Positions 26,101 to 31,995 of a stretch of DNA of 31,995 nucleotides are shown piece after piece. A program made the position numbers and the translations under genes. The DNA comes from Brumimicrobium sp040882265 (GTDB taxonomy: Bacteria > Bacteroidota > Bacteroidia > Flavobacteriales_D > Crocinitomicaceae), in contig JBBEBO010000066.1 of assembly GCA_040882265.1 (NCBI GenBank), forward strand, positions 1-31,995, in the 5' to 3' direction. The notes below the pieces were generated by a model. The model ran no database searches. It was not told where the DNA came from and saw nothing but the letters and a program-made list of their open reading frames with translations. Position 1 is the first letter of the stretch. Each line of letters opens with the position of its first letter.

Positions 26101-26206
26101 ATCATTTGAAAAAACAAATAAAATAAATATTAGTAACTACAGTGCTGGAATGTATATTCTTAAAACCTCACTCGGTATAACTCGAAAAATTTTGATTGAA
26201 GATTAG
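23135..26206 (+). CDS. T9SS-exported CotH-kinase protein with two lamin-tail domains
   Basis: A 1023-aa secreted protein, last gene of the operon (54 nt gap). Signal peptide about 1-25 (LFGQ). Domain order: lamin-tail domain (about 27-165; INEVVASN, DWIELFN), chitobiase C-terminal-like domain (about 175-295; YYTTNGNDPTFSD), CotH kinase-like domain (about 300-690) with NGEYWGIQAVKERMN, GNADWPNSNIKFWKK and the metal/ATP-site-like WVLFDLDGSFGG (D570, D572). Then a beta repeat (KKGYRFVEWIE, near 765), a second lamin-tail domain (about 808-945; VVINEIQSSN, DWIELYNP) and a T9SS sorting domain (about 950-1023; VVYPNPNN). Bacillus CotH phosphorylates spore-coat proteins; a surface-exported kinase would lack ATP, so its reaction here is open. 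Its place behind the synthase suggests a role with the exported polymer. Confidence 0.85.
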   Translation: MKKLLLNSLLLFSLIILKDENLFGQQLVINEVVASNLHSLLDDTENNSDWIELFNKSDNEIYLGNYFLSDDSNDYKKWRLPEVYISPNSHLIIYASGNDDVPSFYHTNFKLAAEGESVILSNQYGQPIDQVNLPELYRDISYGRSEDGVDNWGYFDTPTPSESNNNVTNYPCLLKEPTVNIPSSNQTGQVVLSTQHNDPEVDIYYTTNGNDPTFSDQVYDSPVNLTNGPAVNNYSSIPTNPSLNFPLPGYNETRANNRGWVPPYSPVNTVNVIKFQARKEGCVSSDVVARTYLIDQDHDLHVLSIQTDSSGFFSDENGIYVWGDDEKGNYNREGFNSERRSFVDFFNPDGNLIFSEQVGLRIGGGGSRHSTQKNLNVFIRGVYGNPYIENKIFQDSYIDRWKRLTFRSGGHRPDCLPKDEFASALVDKLPVTHSKYHYASTYLNGEYWGIQAVKERMNSHYLAERYGLTKDSIVFLGSYGRVLDGTEQDSIEYAELMDFARNNDLNITQNYDSIKSQIDIENYKDYYISEIFLGNADWPNSNIKFWKKRNKTSGQSNIGHDGKWRWVLFDLDGSFGGTCNDVYVTFNTLNWALQDDGSFDKYTVLFRNLIENEQFKTDFINRTCDLVNSSFKYEITGPKLQNIKNTIDLEIDNHINRWRYPSTSNTLTNRYSEVPNTDQWEYLTAQMDTFLMQRPHYVRKHMYDEWGLSDSVRLSVNVDNQNMGKVKVSSILIDEDLEGVPSNIYPWMGVYFSAIDIPLEAVPKKGYRFVEWIETGVTDARIVVTLSSDSLFTARFEPDPNYEELEPVVINEIQSSNQNTFSDKADEFDDWIELYNPNKKAVNLKGYYLTNDPSNPTKYLIDNDIFIYAEDHLIFWCDNQNEQGLTHTKFTLNKDGDFIGLVDPNKTDYIDSLSFDHIKQGYSYGRAQDGALEWIIFEIPTPDAPNEIISTTPVDNNLVVYPNPNNQGILNFSMPISGKLFTSNGKLLLSFEKTNKINISNYSAGMYILKTSLGITRKILIED

Positions 26207-26278
26207 TGGTTTCTTTAAAGTGTGACCTTCTATTTTGTATCAATAGTGTTCTGAAAAAGTAGACACAAACGCACAAGC

Positions 26279-26306
26279 GCACGGGCATATTCCAATACGC
26301 CCGTGC
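26279..26306. terminator. Hairpin between the converging polysaccharide operon and secDF
   Basis: GCACGGGCATATT (26279-26291) and AATACGCCCGTGC (26294-26306) form a 13-position stem with one mismatch and a two-base loop. It lies 72 nt after the CotH-gene stop and 12 nt past the secDF stop. Flanking T runs are modest (CTTTTT at 26313-26319 on the plus strand), so it is a likely shared terminator, not a textbook one. Confidence 0.65.
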
Positions 26307-26318
26307 TATGCTATCTTT

Positions 26319-29300
26319 TTATGATTCTTTAATCTCTTTGTCTTTCGGCTTAACTAAATCAACTATTAACGGTGTTGCAATACAAATTGAAGAATATGTA
26401 CCAACGATTACACCAATCATCAAAGCGAAGATAAATCCTTTAATAGCACCTCCATCAAATAAGAAGATTGTTAATAGTACAACAAACGTTGAAATAGATG
26501 TATTAAACGTTCTACTTAATGTCGAATTGATTGCATCGTTAATCACCTCTTTACGTGTGCGTTTTCTGTATTTCGTTAAATATTCACGTAAACGGTCAAA
26601 TACAACAACGGTATCATTAATTGAATAACCAACAACCGTTAAGATTGCAGCAATAAATGCTTGATCAATCTCCATGTTAAAAGGTAGAACACCATGAAAC
26701 AATGCGAAAAGACCGAGAACGATAACAACATCATGTGCCATTGCCACTAAAGCTCCTAAACCGTATTGCCACTTACCAAATCGTATAAGAATGTATACGA
26801 ATATAATTATCAGTGACAAAATGATGGAAATTAAAGAGGACTTTTGTAATTCTCCTGAAATCGAGGGCGAAACCGATCGACTACTCGTGATTTCTGCAAC
26901 TCCATAACTATCTTCAACTTTAGAAAGTGCTCCCATCAAATCTTCTCTTACTTTTGCTTCAGAGCCTGGTACTTTTTGAAGATAATCAGTAGCGATCTCA
27001 ATTCTATAATCAGAATTACGCATCTTAACCTCTATAGAAGCAGGCGCACCATTTTCTTCTATTAAGTTTTCTCTCAATAAAGCTTTAATGTCTTCGGTAC
27101 TTTGTCCGACTGGTTTTTCAAAAATCGTTTCATAAGTTCTACCACCAGCAAACTCAACACTAGGCTTAAGACCTCTTGTTGACAATAGCACAAGTCCACC
27201 AATCACTAATAATCCAGAAAAAATATAGAACTTCTTACGGTTTTTTATAAATTGAAAACTAGGGTTGTTAAATGCTCCTTTAGTCAATGAACTCGTAAAC
27301 TGAAACACTTTTTTACGAGCAATCTGCCCTTCAAAAATCAACCTTGTAATCACAACCGCAGCAAATACTGAAGTGAAAATACCTATGATTAAAGTCGTCG
27401 CAAAACTTTCAATTGGACCTGTACCAAAAGTTTTCAATACAATTGCAACTAACAATGTTGTAACGTTTGCATCAATAATTGAACTCAAGGCTTGTTTATA
27501 ACCATCTTTAACAGCTAATTTCATTCCTTTGCCTTCAGCAATTTCCTCACGAATACGTTCGAAGATCAGTACGTTTGCATCCACAGACATACCGATTGTA
27601 AGTACAATACCTGCAATACCAGCTAACGTTAACACAGCACCAAATGCAGCAAGGAAACCTAGAATAAATAAGATGTTTGCCAACAAAGCGATATCTGCAA
27701 CAATCCCTGCTCTACCGTAATAAAATATCATATAAATTAGAACTAGTCCTAAAGCAAAAGCAAACGAAATCAAACCAGATCGAGAGTTTTCAGCTCCGAT
27801 TGTTGGTCCAACAACAGCTTCATCAACAATAACACACGGAGCTGGAAGAGCACCTGCATTTAGTAAGTTTGTTAACGATTTAGCTTCTTCAGATGAAAAG
27901 CTTCCTGAAATAAGTGTTTCACCACCAGTTATAGCACCTTGTATTACAGGAGCACTAAACACTTTATCATCCATTGTTATGGCAATAAAATTACCGACAT
28001 TTTCAGCAGTCATTTCCGCCCACTCTTCAGAACCACGATCAGTCATTGCAACGCTCACTCCAATAGAGCCATTATCAGGATCAACAGAAACACGTGCGTT
28101 TTCAATATCAGATCCACCAACACGAGCTTTTAAATCTTCTGGAACTTTAAGTGCATAAAGTGTGTAGTAAAGCGTGTCGTTTTCATTAAACTTCATACTA
28201 TTAGCACCCCATACAAACTTTATGTTTTCCAACATCAATTCTTCAGCTTTCTCAGAAATAATTTTATTCACTTTAGAAGTATCGTCTGCTTTTGAGAAAC
28301 CAAGTTGTGGGCTATCTTGAAATTGATTATCCTCATCAATATTCACTCTAAACATTTTTCCAAATGCAGATAGTTTAGCAGAAGAAGTATCGCTTTCTTC
28401 AGCGTCACCATCTTCCGATAACATGTCATCTAGATCAAGTTCATCATCAGATATTGTATCATTTGACTCGCTTTTTAAACTATCAACCACTTCAATACTA
28501 TCCGATTCATCTTTATCACTGAATAAATCTTCAAGTCCTTGATCATCTTCTTCTTCAACCAAAAGTTCGTTAAAGAAACCTCCAAGTTCTTGTCCTTTTG
28601 CCGCTACGAAAAACTCAAGATTCGCAGTACTTTGCAATCTTTGTCTCACTGTTCCCTGATCTTTTACACCAGGCAACTCGATATAGAGTCTGTTACTCTC
28701 TTTGTCTTGAGTAATATTAGGTTGTGCTACACCAAATTGATTGATTCGGTTTTCCATTATCGTTTCTACACCATCAAGAGCTCCTTCTGATAGACCTCTC
28801 AAATAATCTTTCACTTCTTCATCCGTTGCTTTATTAGTGATTTCAGAAACAACTTGTTCAGTACTAAACTCTCTTATAAGTTTACGATCAGGAAACAATT
28901 CAGCATGAGCCTCTGTAAATAAATCAATAAAGTCTCCTCCTTGAGAGTTGTATTTTTCAATTGCTTGGTCAAAAGGCTTAATGAAATTAAGATCTCTTGG
29001 GTTAAGGGCAGCGTTTTTCACGAGGTCAGACATTGAGAGTTCTAATGTCACAGACATTCCACCTTTGAGGTCTAGACCCAAAGAAATACTTTTTTCTTTA
29101 ACATCCTTATAAGTATTCCCCATGAATACTGTTTCATCATTTCTTTCTTTTAAAATTTCATTGATGAAAGCAGATTTAGCTAAATCAAAAGCTTCGTGAT
29201 TTGTTTCGAAATTAACGAAAGTACCATTCGGTAGTTTAACAGAGTCTTGTTCAGACTTCATTAACTCCTCTGTTCTTAAAATAGCTTCAGCTTCAGCTTC

Positions 29301-29399
29301 GTTCTCAATATTACTTCCAATAAATGAAAAAGTAATCTGGTAAATACTTACTACAGCAAGTAAGATTGTAAAAAACCAAAAAAATCCTTTATTACGCAT
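26319..29399 (-). CDS. secDF: Protein translocase fusion SecDF
   Basis: A 1026-aa fusion of SecD and SecF, common in Bacteroidota. It uses the proton gradient to pull exported proteins through SecYEG at the inner membrane. SecD: N-terminal helix (about 6-27), GLDLKGGMSVTLEL (108-121), the large periplasmic domain, and five helices with SVDANVLIFERIREE. SecF begins near residue 705 (helix after NRKKFYIFSG), with GLKPSVEFAGGRTYE and YSINDTVVVFDRLREYL. Residues 282-340 form an acidic, low-complexity insert (EEEDDQ to EESDTSS). A good promoter lies 33 nt upstream on the minus strand. Conserved acidic residues of both halves are intact. Confidence 0.97.
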   Translation of the reverse strand: MRNKGFFWFFTILLAVVSIYQITFSFIGSNIENEAEAEAILRTEELMKSEQDSVKLPNGTFVNFETNHEAFDLAKSAFINEILKERNDETVFMGNTYKDVKEKSISLGLDLKGGMSVTLELSMSDLVKNAALNPRDLNFIKPFDQAIEKYNSQGGDFIDLFTEAHAELFPDRKLIREFSTEQVVSEITNKATDEEVKDYLRGLSEGALDGVETIMENRINQFGVAQPNITQDKESNRLYIELPGVKDQGTVRQRLQSTANLEFFVAAKGQELGGFFNELLVEEEDDQGLEDLFSDKDESDSIEVVDSLKSESNDTISDDELDLDDMLSEDGDAEESDTSSAKLSAFGKMFRVNIDEDNQFQDSPQLGFSKADDTSKVNKIISEKAEELMLENIKFVWGANSMKFNENDTLYYTLYALKVPEDLKARVGGSDIENARVSVDPDNGSIGVSVAMTDRGSEEWAEMTAENVGNFIAITMDDKVFSAPVIQGAITGGETLISGSFSSEEAKSLTNLLNAGALPAPCVIVDEAVVGPTIGAENSRSGLISFAFALGLVLIYMIFYYGRAGIVADIALLANILFILGFLAAFGAVLTLAGIAGIVLTIGMSVDANVLIFERIREEIAEGKGMKLAVKDGYKQALSSIIDANVTTLLVAIVLKTFGTGPIESFATTLIIGIFTSVFAAVVITRLIFEGQIARKKVFQFTSSLTKGAFNNPSFQFIKNRKKFYIFSGLLVIGGLVLLSTRGLKPSVEFAGGRTYETIFEKPVGQSTEDIKALLRENLIEENGAPASIEVKMRNSDYRIEIATDYLQKVPGSEAKVREDLMGALSKVEDSYGVAEITSSRSVSPSISGELQKSSLISIILSLIIIFVYILIRFGKWQYGLGALVAMAHDVVIVLGLFALFHGVLPFNMEIDQAFIAAILTVVGYSINDTVVVFDRLREYLTKYRKRTRKEVINDAINSTLSRTFNTSISTFVVLLTIFLFDGGAIKGFIFALMIGVIVGTYSSICIATPLIVDLVKPKDKEIKES

Positions 29400-29431
29400 A
29401 GTCGAAATGTCGTTTAATATTTAATAGCTGG

Positions 29432-29462
29432 CAAATATAGAATTTACATTTATTAATCACAA
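29432..29462 (-). promoter_or_regulatory. Bacteroidota-type promoter of secDF
   Basis: On the minus strand, TATATTTG (29432-29439) matches TAnnTTTG, and TTG (29460-29462) lies 20 bp upstream, the usual spacing to the -33 element of the Bacteroidota primary sigma factor. The -7 element is 33 nt before the secDF ATG. This is the best promoter in the window. Confidence 0.65.
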
Positions 29463-29620
29463 CAGAAACGGTAGATGTTATTCACATTTCCTTGTTTTTT
29501 ATTTGTTTTGTAGCCATGATTTTGATTTTTTGATGAAATAATCCTTTAAAAACAGGGAGAACTTATTATTTCTATTCAATTATTAACACATATTTGCAAA
29601 GCAAAATCAAAGTAAATTTC

Positions 29621-29628
29621 TATTTTTG
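29621..29628 (+). promoter_or_regulatory. Bacteroidota -7 element before the S46 peptidase gene
   Basis: TATTTTTG matches TAnnTTTG, 44 nt before the ATG at 29673. A TTTG at 29593-29596 is about 24 bp upstream, a little further than usual. Confidence 0.5.
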
Positions 29629-29672
29629 CCTCCTTCAGATTGTATTTGAATACTTAAAAAATTAAACAAAAC

Positions 29673-31817
29673 ATGAAAAAACAAACGCTTGCACTTGCTT
29701 TTCTTTCTTTAATGGTATTTTCCAACTTGTCAAGAGCAGATGAGGGAATGTGGTTGCCTTTCTTACTTGGAAGAAACTATGAGGACATGAAAAAACATGG
29801 GCTCAATCTAACGAAAGAAGAAATTTACAGTATTAACAATGCTTCTATAAAAGATGCAATTGTTTCTTTTGGAGGGTTTTGTACAGCAGAAGTGATTTCT
29901 CAAAAAGGTCTTCTATTAACAAACCATCACTGTGGTTATGATGCTATAGCAGATGCTTCTTCTGAGGAAAACAATTATTTAGATGAGGGTTTTTGGGCGA
30001 AGTCTCACGAAGAAGAAATACCAGTTGAAGGTTTAACGGCAACATTTGTAATTTCAATTGATGATGTTTCTGAACAAATTAATAAAAACTTGACAGATGA
30101 AATGTCTGAAGAGGAAAGAGCTAATGTTATTGCTGAAATTTCAGCAGAACTTACTGCAGAAGCAACTAAAGGCACAAATTACAAAGCTTTTGTACGCGAT
30201 TTTTTTGAAGGAAATGAGTTTTACATATTTGTAACCGAAACCTATAGTGATGTTCGACTAGCAGGAACACCGCCTGAGTCAATTGGTAAGTTTGGTCACG
30301 ACACAGACAACTGGATGTATCCAAGACATACAGGAGATTTTTCAATGTTTAGAATCTATGCAGGTGAAGACAATAAGCCTGCTCAGTATTCAGAAGAGAA
30401 TCAACCATACAAACCAAAACACGCTCTTCCTATTTCTATAAAAGGATATGACAAAGGAGACTTCGCAATGGTTTTTGGTTTCCCTGGCTCAACTGATAGA
30501 TATTTATCTTCTTTTGGTGTAGAACAAGCAATCAACAAAGAGCAACCAAAGCGTGTTGAAATTCGTGCAAAAAAACTTGAAATCATGAAAAAATATATGA
30601 AGGAAAGTACGAAAATTCGTCTAAATTATGCTTCAAAACATGCTCAAGTAGCCAATTACTGGAAATATTTCATAGGACAAACAGAACAGCTAAAAAAGAA
30701 TAAGGTTGCAAATAAAAAGCGAGAAATCGAAAAACAATTTGAACTTTTTGCAGCTGACAACCCGGCTTACCAAGATGTCTTTAAAAAGATTGAAAATGCT
30801 TATAAAGTCAAAGAAAACTACGTATATACGAATGTTTATCAATCAGAGTTCATCTACTCTGTAGACTTGAATCTAAATATTTTTAGATTTTCATTTTTAG
30901 AACCTATGATTGAGAAAGATGACGATAGAGCAAAAATGAATTACAATTATTTTAAAAACATGACACTTGAATTTTATGAAACTGCAAACCTAGACTTGGA
31001 GTTTGAAATTTTAGCTGAAGTTTTAAAAATGTATTATGAAGATATTCCTGAAGAATATTTACCAGCTGAAGTCAAAAAACTCGGTAAAAAAGGGAAAATA
31101 GACAAGTTTATTGAAAAAGCGAGGAAAAAGTCTGTTTTTGCTTCAAAAGAAAGTTTTGAGAAATTCATTGATGATGCAGGCGATGAGATTCCAATGAAAA
31201 AACTAAAGAAAGATCCTTTGTATCAGTTGATAAAATCTATTAACAAAAAATATGAAGAGGTTCAAGAAATACCAGAGCACAAAGAAGCTAAAACTGATTT
31301 AGAACGTGCGAATCGTATGTTTGTTAAAGGCTATAGAGAAATGGATACAGATAAGATGTTTTACCCTAATGCGAATAGCACTCTACGTTTGAGTTATGGC
31401 AATATTCTTCCATATTCTCCTGAAGAAGGTAAAACTTATGACATCTACACAACATTAGAAGAAGGTTTAAAGAAAGAAGACCCAGACAACCCAGAATTTC
31501 ATGTTTCTGAAAAATTGAAAGAATTAAATGAAACAAAAGAATTTGGTCGTTATGCAAATGATAAAGGAGAAATGGTTGTCAACTTCATAAGTAATAATGA
31601 TATTACTGGTGGGAACTCTGGTTCTCCAGTGATTAATGGTGATGGACAACTCATCGGCACAGCCTTTGACGGAAACTGGGAAGCTATGTCTGGTGATATT
31701 TTCTTCGAAAGAGATATTCAACGTACTATTTCATGTGACATTCGATACATATTATTTATTGTAGATAAGTATGGTGGTGCAAAAAACCTCATTGACGAAA
31801 TGGAGATCGTTGAGTAA
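29673..31817 (+). CDS. S46 family dipeptidyl-peptidase, DPP7-like
   Basis: A 714-aa exported serine exopeptidase that removes dipeptides from the N-termini of peptides in the periplasm, feeding amino-acid use. Signal peptide about 1-22 (ending SRA/DEG). The chymotrypsin-like catalytic parts are split by a helical domain: TNHHCGY (H85/H86), HDTDNWMYPRHTGDF (from 209) and GGNS649GSPV. The residue 18 positions after the catalytic serine is G667. In Porphyromonas enzymes this site is Gly in DPP7 (hydrophobic P1 residues) and Arg in DPP11 (Asp/Glu), so a DPP7-type preference is inferred. Full family length, all motifs intact, monocistronic, and no clear terminator follows. Confidence 0.93.
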   Translation: MKKQTLALAFLSLMVFSNLSRADEGMWLPFLLGRNYEDMKKHGLNLTKEEIYSINNASIKDAIVSFGGFCTAEVISQKGLLLTNHHCGYDAIADASSEENNYLDEGFWAKSHEEEIPVEGLTATFVISIDDVSEQINKNLTDEMSEEERANVIAEISAELTAEATKGTNYKAFVRDFFEGNEFYIFVTETYSDVRLAGTPPESIGKFGHDTDNWMYPRHTGDFSMFRIYAGEDNKPAQYSEENQPYKPKHALPISIKGYDKGDFAMVFGFPGSTDRYLSSFGVEQAINKEQPKRVEIRAKKLEIMKKYMKESTKIRLNYASKHAQVANYWKYFIGQTEQLKKNKVANKKREIEKQFELFAADNPAYQDVFKKIENAYKVKENYVYTNVYQSEFIYSVDLNLNIFRFSFLEPMIEKDDDRAKMNYNYFKNMTLEFYETANLDLEFEILAEVLKMYYEDIPEEYLPAEVKKLGKKGKIDKFIEKARKKSVFASKESFEKFIDDAGDEIPMKKLKKDPLYQLIKSINKKYEEVQEIPEHKEAKTDLERANRMFVKGYREMDTDKMFYPNANSTLRLSYGNILPYSPEEGKTYDIYTTLEEGLKKEDPDNPEFHVSEKLKELNETKEFGRYANDKGEMVVNFISNNDITGGNSGSPVINGDGQLIGTAFDGNWEAMSGDIFFERDIQRTISCDIRYILFIVDKYGGAKNLIDEMEIVE

Positions 31818-31942
31818 TGCAGATTAAGTTAGTCCGAAAGTTTTTGAAAGTGTAATAGTTTTTAATGCCTATCGGGATGTTTACCAGTTAAATAAAGCTT
31901 CTTCAATTTTACTAATGTACGATTATAACTGTTACTTTTCCC

Positions 31943-31990
31943 CAGTTTTAACCGCCAAGAACGCCATGTTTGCGCAAAGCACGCCATGAA
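31943..31990. repeat. CGCMA-type intergenic repeat at the window edge
   Basis: Close copies of a 9-11 bp unit follow each other: CGCCAAGAA, CGCCATGTTTG, CGCAAAGCA, CGCCATGAA. It is more GC-rich than its surroundings. From memory, similar CGCAAAGAACGCAAAG strings lie between genes in many Flavobacteriales. The array may continue past the window end. Confidence 0.45.
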
Positions 31991-31995
31991 ATCCC

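Noticed and set aside
26308..26628. 106-residue plus-strand frame opposite the SecF end
   Set aside because: Antisense to the conserved SecF signature region; no independent support.
27939..28133. Plus-strand open frames inside secDF (also 27529-27720, 28539-28790)
   Set aside because: They lie antisense inside a fully conserved gene and show no recognisable protein features.
1..31995. CRISPR array, phage defence island, tRNA or insertion sequence
   Set aside because: No regularly spaced repeats, transposase, nuclease-effector genes or cloverleaf-like sequences were seen.

Overview
The window is AT-rich and comes from a Bacteroidota chromosome, most likely Flavobacteriales. The signs are two secreted proteins ending in type IX secretion (T9SS) sorting domains, a fused SecD-SecF protein, an S46 dipeptidyl-peptidase, a TonB-dependent receptor paired with a DUF4249 lipoprotein, a membrane patatin, and repeated TAnnTTTG promoter elements 14-45 nt upstream of start codons. 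No tRNA, rRNA, CRISPR array, insertion sequence or phage gene was seen.

Layout. 1-310: non-coding, with a C/G-rich palindrome. 310-1786: a persulfide dioxygenase/rhodanese protein and its terminator. 1969-7539 (minus strand): thioesterase, formimidoylglutamase-like enzyme, membrane patatin, DUF389 protein and SUI1/YciH factor, tightly spaced and probably co-transcribed at least in part. 7540-7853: the intergenic region between thioesterase and dnaA, with three copies of TATTCGAA. 7854-9332: dnaA and its terminator. 9389-10984 (minus): a small unknown protein, an FKBP-type lipoprotein and a PhnP-like metallohydrolase. 11088-13355 (minus): a T9SS surface protein. 13586-16722 (minus): DUF4249 lipoprotein and TonB-dependent receptor. 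16723-17203: a 480-bp divergent promoter region. 17204-26206 (plus): a five-gene envelope/polysaccharide operon. 26319-29399 (minus): SecDF. 29673-31817 (plus): S46 peptidase. 31818-31995: non-coding, ending in a CGCMA-type dispersed repeat.

The most interesting region is the 17204-26206 operon. It encodes (1) a secreted protein whose first two thirds look like a TolC-type outer-membrane channel and whose C-terminus looks like a glycoside-hydrolase TIM barrel; (2) an HlyD-type periplasmic adaptor that seems to start with TTG; (3) a cytoplasmic protein with a receiver-like N-terminus, a cluster of 11 cysteines and a GGDEF-like domain without its GGDEF motif; (4) a processive family-2 glycosyltransferase with all its catalytic motifs; and (5) a T9SS-exported CotH-kinase/lamin-tail protein. 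Read together, this is a candidate machine that polymerises a polysaccharide at the inner membrane, moves it through an adaptor/channel conduit that carries its own putative glycan-acting domain, is governed by a degenerate nucleotide-signalling protein, and places a CotH protein on the cell surface. The individual parts resemble known families. The combination, particularly the channel-hydrolase fusion and the double-degenerate regulator, is what deserves attention.

The rest is mostly housekeeping: replication initiation (dnaA), protein export (secDF), proline isomerisation, sulfide detoxification, nutrient uptake and peptide digestion.
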